From Paramacrobiotus metropolitanus (Eukaryota > Tardigrada > Eutardigrada > Parachela > Macrobiotidae): 64,000 nucleotides of DNA. Shown here one piece after another: positions 43,329 to 55,993 of this stretch (position 1 is the first letter of the stretch; every line of letters begins with the position of its first letter). The notes under the pieces were generated by a model. The model was not told where the DNA came from, did not search any database, and saw only the letters and a program-made list of their open reading frames with translations. A program made the position numbers and the translations under genes. The DNA lies in contig NW_026570281.1 of the NCBI RefSeq assembly GCF_019649055.1, forward strand, positions 434,001 to 498,000. The letters run 5' to 3'.

Positions 43329-46300
43329 ATAGCGCGCGCTAGGCGAATGATCCCGTGATAGCAGGCAGCCGGCAGCGGTATCCCGGTTAGGCACTCCAAG
43401 GACACTCTAAATTCCCCGCCAGAGGATGCCACTTGGCACACACAATCCGATGCCTTATCTCCCACGCAGGGGTCACCAAACACACACTGTCACTAACGGC
43501 GAGCGATCAGGCAAACTCACGGTTAGACTGCTGCAAATCTCGCATCGCACGACAAGACGACTGACTGTGCCGAACACTGCGCCCAGCATCGTCAACCGCA
43601 GCTTTCTCGCATACTGTGCACGGCAAGCAGCGGCCAGGCGCACATGGCGCAGGGGGCGGGCATAAGCATAAGCGCAGCTGCCTCACCGCGGCAGAGACAG
43701 ACACCGCGCATTGAGAGACAGAAAGAACGGCCATTGCGGCCAGGAAGCGTACAGCTGCGCTCTCGAGTATCAGGCTGCACTGCACTCACTTACAGTACTG
43801 TGTAGAGTAGTCGCACAAAAAAACCGACAACGCTTTCCGCAGCAGTAGTAAAAAATATTCGCAGATTTTAAACGATTTTTAACGATTTTAGCGGCAGACT
43901 GTAGTGAATGCACGCTGCACATGTTGACTACACAGAACATCGTGGAGTGCGTTCTTGGTCGCAGCGGGCGGTCCATTCATTGGTGGACAGATTGCCTTTC
44001 CGTCCCTCCCCGCCCGCCCAAAGCAGCCAATGGCGCTGAAGGCCGACGCAGTAGCGCAAATATGGTTATGATCAAATCAATATTGTATCCACATATACAC
44101 TGCATGCCAGCAGCGTTGTACAGCCGCTCAACAACTGAACATGCTGCATTTTGAAAAATTATGTATGCCAGTTGGAGAAATTACGCGCCTCCCGACTGAT
44201 GCTCAACTTGCCAATTTTCCTCCTTCAGCCACGCTGATGCTTAGCTGTCCGACTAACTAACAACAACAACCGCCAATTAGCCGTGTTTTTCTCTCAATTA
44301 CTTTATCATTACCGGGCTTCTTCGCCTAATCAGGGTCCATTGTTGGCCGGCATTTTTCGCCATTACCGTCAATGCAGATCACTGCTGTTCCATAACAATG
44401 CGCCGGCAATTATTTTACATGCCAAATTTTGTATATTGTATCCATTTTCGCCTGTCCGATAAAATGCCATAACAATGACTAATTCACCCAGTTAACGGAC
44501 AGCTATTCTCCCAGACGTCCGAAGGGCACAAACGTTTCATTAGCAAAAACGTGCGTGTAGTTTTGTCAAAAATATTTTACATCTAACAACAAACTGGACT
44601 CTCCCAAGGTTCTGTTTTAGACCAGATTTATTCAAGACAATGCATTTGTAGCTACTTGGAAGTGCAACCAGATAAAAAATTATTCGAAGCATTTCTGCCA
44701 TATCTCGTTAAATTTGACGAAAAATGTTGGGGGAATGGGAAATTGATTGCACTGCGCTTAGCGGTGATGGTAGCTAAATGAATTTGGCTGACAAGTGGCT
44801 ATTTGCAGATGACAATCACGCATCGCCCGCGGAGGTACAGCTAACACTGCAGCTCCACGGCAGTGGCGCTAATGAGCACAGCTCTACTTGTGACGAATGA
44901 TCCGCTGTGCGACACACCGGGCCCCATCATGCCACTCATTCCTAATTACTCCAGCTCAATCTGATTATGCAGCAACCTTTTCCCAATGACGTAATCTATC
45001 TTACAGTTTCCACGAAAATAAGTTGCAGTTAATGGCTGGTCGGCAGAAACAACATAACCGAAGGTTAAAAGTTATTTACGTCGGTACTAAACTAAAAAAC
45101 TGCAAATCACGCATTTCAATGTTAATGATTCCAATTATTGAAGCCGGTAGAAGAAAGCAAATTGGTAATAAAATTACTTTATGCCGGCATTAATCCCGAG
45201 AAGTTTGGAATTATAAAAGCAATTATTTTATGAGGTCAAATGTAGCAATTGCCCGCTCGACTGTCCATGCAATCGGCAGTAACAGTTAACCACGCAGAGT
45301 GAGCGATAGACTGAAGCGAAAACTGGGCATGCTGATCCGATTTCTTCCTGACTGCTGGTCATGAAAGGCCGTGGCGCCGGTACACGGGACTGCTGCCAGG
45401 TACTGCGTACAGCACATTTCCCCTGCAGCCGCATTGTCTGATTAGCCGGATGAGGCCCAATCCTAATCCCGCTCCCTGACTTCAAAATTTATTTTGTTCA
45501 ATACCGGCACAATGTCGGCTGCATAATCCGCCGCTTACGAGTCACTTCATTTCTATGCGCACCGTCTATGATACGCATACACCGACACAATAGCATTTGT
45601 TCGTTAAACGATTACTTTTGACAAGGGACTACTTTTACCGGCGTTACCGGCGAGTTTTCTTGACTGTCTGACTGAGGCTTTTGCAATTTTGTTTAGTTTT
45701 TCCGTGTTTAGCATGCAAATAAATACTTTTAACTGAAATTTTCCTCGTTTATTTGTGTTAGTCGAAAACTGATAGTTTAAATTTTTACCATTTGTCGTAA
45801 CATAAATGTCACGTTAGCTTTTAATCTGTCCGGCATTATTTAGAACTGTTTATTTCTCCTAGCATTTTACAGCAATTGGCATATCGACAATTCTTGTTTA
45901 ATGTAAAAGCCTTGTGTTATTTGTAAATTTTTGTTAGTGGAACCTATCGTTGAATTCCGTTGCAATCCGGTCGTTTTGTACATCATTCTTGTCGAGTGTA
46001 TCGAATGTCGAAACAAGCGAACTGAAGCGACGATTGCACTAGCAACAAGATATTAAACATGGAAATGGCTGAGTGGAAGCTCAAATGGCCGTGCTTGGAT
46101 GTTGTTGAAGGGCAGCGCAGCGGATTAATTGACATAAACACTGCAGAGCAATTAATGTAAAGAAAGCATTGTGGCTTAATTGTCTGCATATGCAGCTTGT
46201 GTGTACAGTGTGCGCCTGACGCAGGATCCCTCGCTCTCATCACTGACTGTCAATTGAATCGGTTTAAGGACAGGATGCGGCACACTGATCGATAGATAGA

Positions 46301-49300
46301 TCTGGTCATGATCAGCGCGTCAGCCGTTGTAAGCGGATAATTATGCCTCGTGAAAACAGATCAGATTTACACCCCGGCACTCAATTCAATCGCCGTGCAT
46401 TTTTATGCAGTCAACTTCAACGATGTTAAATCGGTGTACATAGATACGAGTACACATATATACGACGCCAAGGTATGCATTGCGCCCGAGGCCAGGCAGC
46501 GGCTGAATGCCGGATGATTTTTAAACGCCGGTTTGGTGTTTAGTGCAATTATTTGTTTGCACTTGTGCGTCCACTCTATCATCTTCATTGTCTGACGGGC
46601 AGTTCATCTCCCAGTCAAATGGTCTTACAATGTGCACAAACATATGCGCCCAAGATGGACATTTCCACAATGGACATCTTCGCAATTCTCTCTTGCCCAT
46701 CATAAAACTGCCCTTTACAACCGACCATCAAAACCTGCACCGATTTCTTTACGCAGCCACGTAAATATTTCATTATGCATTAATTTCCGTCGAAACGGTA
46801 GTAAAGTCGCTCTAATTCCAACCTGTACAGCGCCATAAAAAAATCAATTATTCCGTTCATTCAGCATCGTCCTTTCAGTGCATGGAAGAAGCTCCCAACA
46901 GGATCGTAAAGTTTACCGCGTTTTTGTTGATTATTTCCCACAGTACGAGTATAACTTTCTAAGTACGCGAAACAGGAAGCCAATATTTCACCAATTATAA
47001 TTATTTTGCCTTTTTTTGCATGAAGTTTTTCTGGTGTTGCCGGTTGATGATCAGATTAATTACACAACTGCGATTCTGGGACTAGAGGCATTAATGAAAA
47101 ATTTTCAGAAGTATTTCAAATAATTCTCCTGCGTTTGCCCCAATTAACGTGAGCATCGAGTAGCGAAAAGTTAGCACTTAATTAATAGTTAATAATATAA
47201 TATTAATATTGATAATTTTTTCGCGATTATGTTATATCCATAAAACACAGCAGCATCAAAGTTACAAACATGCCGAATTTGCCGATGACAATAAAACAGC
47301 GAGCTACGAAGTCAAGTGTTAAGTGGTGTGCAATACATAAATTGTAAAACTACGTGGCCGATGGTGTGTGTGGTTTTTTCTCACGGTCATGTCCTCATGT
47401 GCGTGCGCGGCACATCCAGCGCAGCTCGTCTAAAAGCAAGTGATTGAACCCATATTCTCCGGCATTTTACAATGCGGTCGAGTGTGGTTAACAACCCGGC
47501 ATAGAAGACAGCGAGCGCACCGGGAAGAAGAAGTTGAGGAATTTAATTACAGCGGTGCATGTTGGGTGTTATTTGTTTTATTGGTCGTAAGCAGATTTCC
47601 GGGTGGCGGATCGGACGATAGAACGCTGTCCTTAGTCAGTCCGGTTATTATTCCGGACAGCGTCATTCCTCGGCCCAAATGATGGGTATGGGCGCATAAT
47701 GCACAATATGGACAGTGGACAGTGAACGTATCTGTCCTTCCCGATATGCCAGCTCAATGCGCATTCATTGGGCATTGTCAGCGCGGACAAGAGGAAGAAT
47801 AATGACGCCCATTATGCCGTCAGGCACTGGCACAATCCCCCGTGTAACTGCACGGCGATGGAGTGGCCGATTGTTCCCCCGGCAAATACCCCTAATTATC
47901 CAAACATTTTCCCCCATCGACAATAATTGCAATTCCAATCTCATCTCCACTTCACCTTTATCCAATTACAACCATCCTCCCCATCACATAAGTTACCACG
48001 TACAGCCAGCATATTCACTAACTTCCGCTTGTTCTTTACGCAAGCTTGTCCATAGCCATGTTCAGTCAACCAACACCTTTCAATGTAAGCGAAAAGCGCA
48101 CCGAGCAACTCAGAAAATCACAAAAAATGCCAATTTTGTGTTGGATAATTAGCGAGGTTTATGGTTGCGAAATGGGTGGATGCTTAATATTTCGTGGCGA
48201 AATGGAATGAGTTGGGCTGTCATAGACGATTGTGTGCGCAGGACAATTGTCGCTCTCAAGACTGGTCATTAGGCCGTACAATCCACCTTGTCATATCCAC
48301 GTTCACTCGCACAATAGATTCAGCCTCCGCCGCCCATTGTCTCCGGGAAGAGCGCCCATTGTCTCAACATAAATACCGTCTGCGCCATATTAGCTCACAT
48401 CTAATCATCCTGCGACGCATCCTAACCACTCATCCAGCAATTCTGTCACCTTCCCATCAGATAGCATGGCAATACCATACAAACCATAAAACGTTATAAT
48501 AAAAAGTATTACTGAATTCATTAATAATATCAACATAACAGTAACAGTGCCCGCAAAACGTATTGCGTGTATTTGCTTACATTTTCCAGAGTTTAACAAA
48601 TTTGCATATTTGTACTGTTTTTTTTTATTACTTCATGTATTGAACTCTTTTCTTTATAAAGGAATGAGAAATCTTTGACCTTGTAGTGTAACTGAAGGTT
48701 TTGACGATGCTACTTTAAAGAGAATTCGATGGTTTACACGCAGTCAAATCGACTGGCCAGCGTAAATTATAGCGATGCAGTGTCCAGTGTGGGATCGCAT
48801 TTCGCTGGGGTGATGAATGTGGGCCTGACGTGTCGCGGGCCGATTAATCGCATTACTCGGTGTAGTGCTGACAGTGTCAAGCTGCAATTAAGCGCTATCC
48901 AGATACCCATCGCAGGTATGACGGCAATCGCTGGCTTAGCTGCAGCAACGATGGTATCGGCGGAGAAAAATGGCAGCATTTCTGCCAGCTCTGCCACTAC
49001 ACCGGTAATTGCGCGATACCCATCTTAGATCTCGGTAGAATTAAACGGAAAATCCGCTAATCTTCCTCGCATTTGTCACAACTATCATTACGTACTTAAG
49101 AAAAAATCTGCTGCAGCTGTGCAGCCTTAATGAGCGCCAATCGGTTGCTAACTGTATATCTGAGTGACCTTTATAGGCGTTAAGAAATCCCAGTGGTAAT
49201 TAAAGAATACGCCGATCTGCGCCGGTTCATTGAGGAGAAAACAGATCATGCTGTGTTAAGACGATAGGACGAATCCATTCTCACTATCTGCTTATAGTGC

Positions 49301-52300
49301 AGGCTGATGCTGAGCCGAAGCTTAGCGCTACTGCAGCTGGGCACACCCGTTTCATTGCTCTCGCCGATGTACTCGTCCTACTCGTCCCCGATATGCGCCT
49401 GAAACTGGACACCGTTGCGGGAGTGGATTTCATTTAAATTGACTTTAAAAGAGTGTATACAACGCTGCGTAATTGCAGGCTAAACAGATGTCAACAAATA
49501 AACCGCCGTGGAGGAGGGTACATGTGGATGGGTCTTGTTATAAAAATAGACAAGCCGCGCGTCGTAAACGACATATGTGTGCGCCGGGTTATGACTTCCC
49601 GGCATCGTAAAACCTCGGCGAAGTGCAGCGGACATTCCGAAGCAATTGCAACTTGTGCCCTCAATCGATGAGTTGAACACAACCATATTTCGAAGAAAAT
49701 TTCTTTCTAATATAAACATTAATCTTCGTTTTAGCATCAAAAATTTCAATGCTTGTTAAATAATTCATTTTTATGTAATAAATAATTCTGCACACCCCAT
49801 ATATGTATTAATGGTAACGTTATTAAATAATATTAAAATCTGTAATTACTAAACATCCATGACTGCTTTGATGATAAAAATGCAGCCGGTATAGAAAGGA
49901 AGCGGAGGATAATGGGCCCACGGTATGATTGGCTCTTGTGGCGAAGTTAACGAACTCCCCGGCCGGGCGCGTGATGGGCGCGTTAAACGCTGTAGCAGCT
50001 GGATGCATGCACGGGATTGTAGTCCGGTTTAGACCGCGTTGGAGCGAGTTTGCTGTGCTGGTTACCGTTAGGCAGCTGTAGTGCTTTCTAAGGGCGCGGT
50101 GGGGTTGCCGTTAATCCGAAATCAGTGCCGGGAATTCGTCACCCACCAGGTGCGAGCCGTTTAGCACCCCATGCAGTCCACACCCGCTGCGGCTGCTACG
50201 GCACTGCGTTGTATTTTCCACTCCGCTCTATTCCATCGCGCTACGCATTAGAAACGCCAGCATCCATTCATTTCCCGATTCCCTTCGCACCCATATGTCG
50301 CTCGTAGGGTCGTTTCTCTTTTTACCCATTCAACAAACAGACTTCCTAATTAACGCATATGCTGATTCACCGCTGTACACTTTCACTATTCGCGAAAATA
50401 TGATATTCATAATGCGTATTTCGGCTGCATGCGCGCATACAATTATGCATTAATCAATCACACTGTCACATTCGCTGCAGCGAGTAAGCTGTATATTTTA
50501 ATTCAATATGTAACAAAGGTCATCGGCACAGAGCCTCATCAATAACTGTCAGCATCGTAACTCATATTTTACCCGCGTTGGTCATGGGATCAGAGTGCTG
50601 CTGTACAGCGCTCCTCATAAAGGTCACTTTTACACTGCATGTTCACCACGTTCACAGTTGAAGGCCTGAGTTAAGCTTCTGTTCAGATTTTCAGTGGTGA
50701 ATACGATACGTGCCGGTGAATGAAGCCAAGCACCAGCTTGGCATGTATATAAGAAAGCGGATAAAGAACATCCCAAGGAGATTTTAATCTGATACATAGT
50801 TGTGCCGGGCGGGGCGCCTGTAGCTCGCTCGGCATGCTGGTTGTTTAGCCGGCAACGGGGATCGTGATCGGATGAAAACAACACGCTGTTGGTGTTTGTC
50901 ACCAGCGGCTGTTGTTGCTGCGGGAACAAGCCGACCACTGAGCACACCGACAGCCAAACCAGACCGCCGTCCACAGGGGGCGACGACAGCGTTTCTTGCC
51001 GGGTGCGAAACGCTAATCAATCCGGGAAAAACACAGTGGGCTCACCTCAGACGAACTTCATCATGCGACCATTGTTTCAGTGTGAATGGATGACAATGTA
51101 TCGGTTTGTGTATTGTCTCATTGGATGTGGGATGGCCATAGACGACCGGGCAATATGGCGCGACGCGACGCGCTGAAGAGCGCAGCGAGTGGTCAGTGCA
51201 GCCGGGGATCTGTATTCCATTGCGGCCCGGCCTTCATTGACGTCCAGTGTTCTTGTTCTCTTCATACGCACGCTAGTCCCCGCACGGCGGGGGCCACAGC
51301 GCCAGACAATGGGACGATCCGCAAGGTGTGTATACTAATCAGTACCACTGATAATTATCGACAGATGCCCCATTCTAGGCCAACATATCATTGTCGACAT
51401 TTTTCATTACCCATACTTTGCCCTGGCGTCCAATCTGTTTTTAATTAAGTGAAGATTTTACTTATACTTAACAGTTCACATAGTCATGGTTTTTAATTTC
51501 TTTTCTAGATTTTGGTGTAACTTGTACGCTTATGTCAAGTCGTGTGCTTTATTTTAGTATATCATCGTGGTTTTTAAAATCAGCTGGATGATTTTCATCA
51601 GCTGGTTTTTCATCAGCTGGATATTATGTTTTCCGGTACGTATGCTCGTGTTGTGGCTGGTATACCCAGAAAGCGGAATATATCGTTTCCCCCGCTCTGT
51701 GTCAATGAAAGCGGAAGACAAAACGGTCGCATTAGAAATGCATGGATATTAAAATGTGGCCGGCAGCGGGCACAGTCATTAAGCGGCAGCCAAATGTCTG
51801 TTAATGCGAATGAAATGGGCATCGTTGGTGGAATTAAATAGCCGGCGTTGAAAATCGCTTTATGCCAACAATCGCAATTGTTGAGGGGATATTTCCGGTG
51901 GTCGTATTTAAATACACTGTACCTAGTAGTTGCATCCAGCGGGGATCGAGCGATCTATCGATGGGTATCGGCGGGCGAATTTCACGCACCGACGGTGGCC
52001 GGCGCTCAGCGCGCTCGGAATCAATTTTTAATAGGCTGCCATATCGAAAGCACTTTTGATCATTATCACAATGTTATTAACTGCCAACCTGCTGCTCTTA
52101 TCATCAATCATAAATGCAGCTTCAACACTGAACACACATGCAGATACACTGCATGACTGCAGTATTACGTCGGCTGTGGTTGCAGTTGCTTAAAATTACA
52201 ATGCGCCCCGATGCAGCATTATTGCGTCCGCGCAGGGCCGCAGTGTGCTTTGTTGTGTCAATTAAAACAGTCAAAATTGTCCATCACACTTAGTATGACA

Positions 52301-54895
52301 TTCGATACTTTAAAATGCCGGCCACTACCGCAGTGCCAGCAATGGCCGCGCTATAGTTGATGTGACCTTTGACATTCCTCCATCAGCGCGCAGGAAATGG
52401 CGAAATGGATATATGGGAGCATTGTGCGCGCGCGTAGCGGGTGACATCCATCTCCAAACATTGTCCGCAGCGTATGCTCTGTTCGTGTTAACTGCTAGTC
52501 GTAGCGTTTAAGCTGTTTACTCACTTGATCGCTGTGTCATCACAAAAGGTCACCACTGTAACCATTTTAAAAATTTTCCAGTTGGTACTAAATCGCCTTA
52601 TAAAACTGTACGCGGCTAACTTGTATGTCATAACATCAGAATTTTCTTTTATATGAATACATGTAGTACAGTCACGAAAACGCCAAAATGGCTTCTGTAC
52701 AATCCATATTCATTAATCCAGCTCGCTTATACCTAATATTTCGGAAAGAATGTTCTGGCTGCAAACTAAATTCAGTTAATCATGTTGTTAGTCGTTGAGC
52801 ATATTGGGGTTGGTTCTCACTTCTCACTCGTTAGGAACTCGTTATTATTGATAGAGATTGCAGTAACAACGGTGTGATTACGGCCAACAAATTAAATAAG
52901 GTCATTTGGGGCCTGCTTCCCTTACGTATGCGTGGCTCGTACGTGGGTGTCAGTCACCTTCCAAGTCCTCTTTGTCGATGTCGATGTATCATCCCGGACA
53001 ATACCGGCGTCCCGTGGTTTCCGCCATTGTCCCTCCTGGCGTCCTTCGCTGCTTTCTTAACGATCAACTAACTGACTTCCCTCCCGTCCACGCACACGCC
53101 TAGACCTTATAATATACCGAGTGCAGGTTGGATGCACATTATCAACTGTCGGTAATTATCTACGCCGAGCCGGCCCGGACTTTTGTTTCTTTTCAGGGGA
53201 GGTTCATTAAAAGGTGAATGCCAGCATTGTCTGCCGATAGTGGTAGCAGCATCACTGACCAACATATAGAGATTACATACCTTCACGGAGGCACAAATAA
53301 ATCATCACTGCAGCAGCACAGCTAATTAATCTACTGCAACGCAGACAGCTTGATGGATCATACATTTACGTGATTAATGCAAACGACCAGTTGGAGCGAG
53401 ATGGAAATCACCTCTGTAGATGGATACAGTAGGTTGCAGTGTGTGTATGTATAGTATGCAGTCATAAGTACACAATCCTCCCACAGCGACTGCTACACGC
53501 TCGATTACACCGGGTTTATCTATGCATTTATGCCAGCGTCAGCAGCATTTAATTGCTACTTGTCCACAAGCTTTGACAAATATTTAAAACTATTATCTTA
53601 ACCACTGATTCACGTTTAATCACTTCTGTCAGGAGGCACAACCAGGAGCAGTCGGATGGAATGCAAATGCCGGTGCGGAGCGCGGTTATGCCAGCCATCC
53701 ACCGTAAACGTGCTACTCATCCGCAAACTGTCATATCGTTTTCCATCATATACTCTGTACGTACAATTAACTAGAATAATACTGCACGACATAGCTGTTT
53801 TCACATAGTTCAGAGAGATGATCAACAATTGTCTGATGTACTATAATGACATAATTACGGGCATTTGAGCACACGTTGCGCCAAAAAAAAGAAACATCAA
53901 TAAATTTTATTGGCACAAAAACCAGCTCAAATTTTTATACTATTGCAAATATTACGACAATGCAAATACAGTACTTTACGCTTTAGATTTGATTTGACAC
54001 GATTTGCGAATTCGGCTTGAACAATCACAAGTCGGCCTTTTCGGCTGCTGTAAACAAACTGAGATATCAAACTCCAGGAAACAAGTTTAACCCTATAGAT
54101 CTTTTGCAAAAGTGCAAATAAAAGTTCAAAACCCTGCCTGTTAGGCTGGATATGTTAAATGGAGCTGTAAAGATGTGGCGGAAGCAAAGCGTTGTTGCTG
54201 CCGGTTATGTCTGTCCAATATATGGGCAATGGAATTTTAATGCGGAGCAATCCGGAATTTCCATCATAGCAGTTCGCGACGGGATGCTTGGACATGTATA
54301 CAGCAGCGCGGAACAGTTGGGAGCAGTATTTGTGGAATGAAATTCGGTTGGAAAATTTGTTTGGCTTGTGCCTGCTGGGAAGATCCATTAGGCTCCCGCC
54401 ACTTTCATCGACGGCAGTTGTAATTTAAAAAACCATCCATTATCCGATTGAATTCTAATCGGCACCGCATGCATGTAATGTGCTAGAAATACGCTGCGCT
54501 ATTTCTCCCAGTGTAAGTATACATGCATTCAACTGATTCGAGTGACGCATTTACTGGAGTCTCCATACAGGGAAAGGTCACTGTAGGATACTTTCGTCCG
54601 TTTGAGCCTTGGCTTGAGAGTGAATGGATTCCCAGAGTCAAAATATGGGTCGTTTTTGCAATCTGTTCTCTCAGAGTGTACCAGTAATAAGAAGCCAAGA
54701 ACTTTACAAAATCAAATGACTACGAAAATGCATGTTGGCGTGCACTGGCAGACCGAACACAGCATTCAGTTGGTCGCATGATTAAAGATGTAAATGAGTT
54801 TGGGTGAAAGAGCACAATTAGTTTGAAATGTTAGGTCATAATTAACAACACGGTGTGATGTCACAGACTTTATTCCAAGCCACTGCATTTTACAG
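43329..54895. promoter_or_regulatory. 11.5-kb gene desert upstream of Zic
   Basis: This starts with the Zic 5' UTR and a GC-rich promoter-proximal stretch (43330-43780). I find no convincing coding exon in the remainder. ORFs such as 48729-49028 and 51086-51448 look random on both strands. The hexamer CATTGT/ACAATG and the hexamer TGCCGG are both far more frequent than base composition predicts, and a cluster of three CAGCTG E-boxes lies at 51581-51619. The arrangement fits a developmental enhancer landscape. The function is inferred from context only. Confidence 0.45.
51581..51619. promoter_or_regulatory. Cluster of three CAGCTG E-boxes
   Basis: CAGCTG occurs at 51581, 51599 and 51614, each as TCAGCTGG. 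Two copies sit in the repeated unit TTTTCATCAGCTGG. bHLH factors of the achaete-scute and MyoD types bind this core. It lies about 8.3 kb upstream of the Zic start. Confidence 0.45.
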
Positions 54896-55061
54896 TAGTG
54901 AGTCGGCGAAGTCCGCCGTAAACCGTAAAACGGGCACCGCTTTTAATCAAGAGTACAGAGTTAGACAGAGCGTGTGTCTAACGAATTTCTGTCTGCTCCC
55001 TTGATTAAATGCGTTTCACGGCGCCCGGTCGCCTGCCCAGGCGGACTTCGCCGACTCACTA
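54896..55061. mobile_element. MITE with 22-bp perfect inverted ends, TA-flanked (Tc1/mariner-like)
   Basis: The element is 166 bases including TA at each end. The perfect terminal repeats begin TAGTGAGTCGGCGAAG and read inward for 22 bases on both sides. The interior is itself hairpin-like, with TTTAATCAAG/CTTGATTAAA arms and a GTTAGACA/TGTCTAAC stem. It has no coding capacity. Terminal TA at both boundaries fits the TA target duplication of Tc1/mariner elements, so it is probably a non-autonomous derivative. Confidence 0.8.
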
Positions 55062-55710
55062 GTGTTTGATTTTGTGGCATACGTGCGTGGTGGTACTAAG
55101 CTTAAGGGTGGTAGTAAGTCGAGGTCGATGCGTACACTGGTTTTGAGTAGGCGACTCCCGCTCTGGGAGCTACCGATAATCTGATTTCGGAAACATATTG
55201 AGCGTCCTGAGCTGTTCTTTACCGTTTGGAATGGAAGCCAGAGTTCCTAAGTTTATTTTTAGTCGACTAGCCAGCTGTACACGTACATCTACATCCACAA
55301 GCTACGCCTGGTTTCGGACCACTCTACAAAAATGACGCAACTTTTTATACCCATTTTTGACGTGTTCCCATGTATTCCACCCTGCACGTATTATGAAATG
55401 TTTCAGGCGAACATGGATATCTCCCCGATCCTCACCGATGGATCCGGAAGCGGACAGGAACAGAACACACTGTAATACCGAAAACCGGCAGGATGCAGTT
55501 GGACCACGCAGAAATACGGCTGCGTCACTCCGGAAAATTATCAAGAGCCTGGTCAGAGCTATCCTCGATATAAACCGGATATCGTCGAGAAGTGCTCGGT
55601 TTTAACGGTTCCTGGTCGAAGGTATCAACGCTGCGCTGGGCTAGCTGTTGACCTCTGCCGATAATACATTTTGATGTTTCACATTTGGGTCATCCTTTCA
55701 GAAATGCATG

Positions 55711-55993
55711 CAGGCCCGTTTTAAAGATTGGGGAGGGGCGCACTGGCGCACCGCCCTTCCCCTCCCGAAAGAAAAAAACGGGAAAACGGCGTGCCGGGAG
55801 CTAGCGCAAAGGAAGTGCGAGAAAATGGAACTGGCGCGGGCGTACGGACGCTGGCGTACCGGAAATTATAATAAAATTGCAAAAAAGTGACTTTTTTGAG
55901 CCACTTTCCTACATTTTTCCAGAAGTTTTCGGCCATTTTCCAGCTGGCGCGAAGTCGTGCGCACCCCCTTCCAGAAAGCTAAGGAAGGGCCTG
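55711..55993. mobile_element. hAT-like non-autonomous element with degenerate 8-bp target duplication
   Basis: The element starts CAGGCCCGTTTTAAAG and ends with the inverted counterpart AAGGAAGGGCCTG. The imperfect inverted ends continue for about 40 bases, including GGGGAGGGG against CCCCCTTCC and a GCGCAC block. The flanking octamers are AATGCATG (55703-55710) and AATGTACG (55994-56001), which match at six of eight positions, as expected for an old hAT-type 8-bp duplication. The interior is GC-rich and has no transposase ORF. Confidence 0.65.

Noticed and set aside
43507..43785. Cys-rich ORF with signal-like start upstream of Zic
   Set aside because: It lies in the GC-rich 5' region of Zic, no cysteine spacing fits a family, and two frames look alike.
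48729..49028. Overlapping ORFs on both strands of about 100 and 76 codons
   Set aside because: Neither strand shows domain features or splice partners. A Gly/Ala-rich look on both strands suggests chance.
51086..51448. 120-codon ORF in the Zic desert
   Set aside because: It contains no motif or exon context, and it overlaps other open frames.
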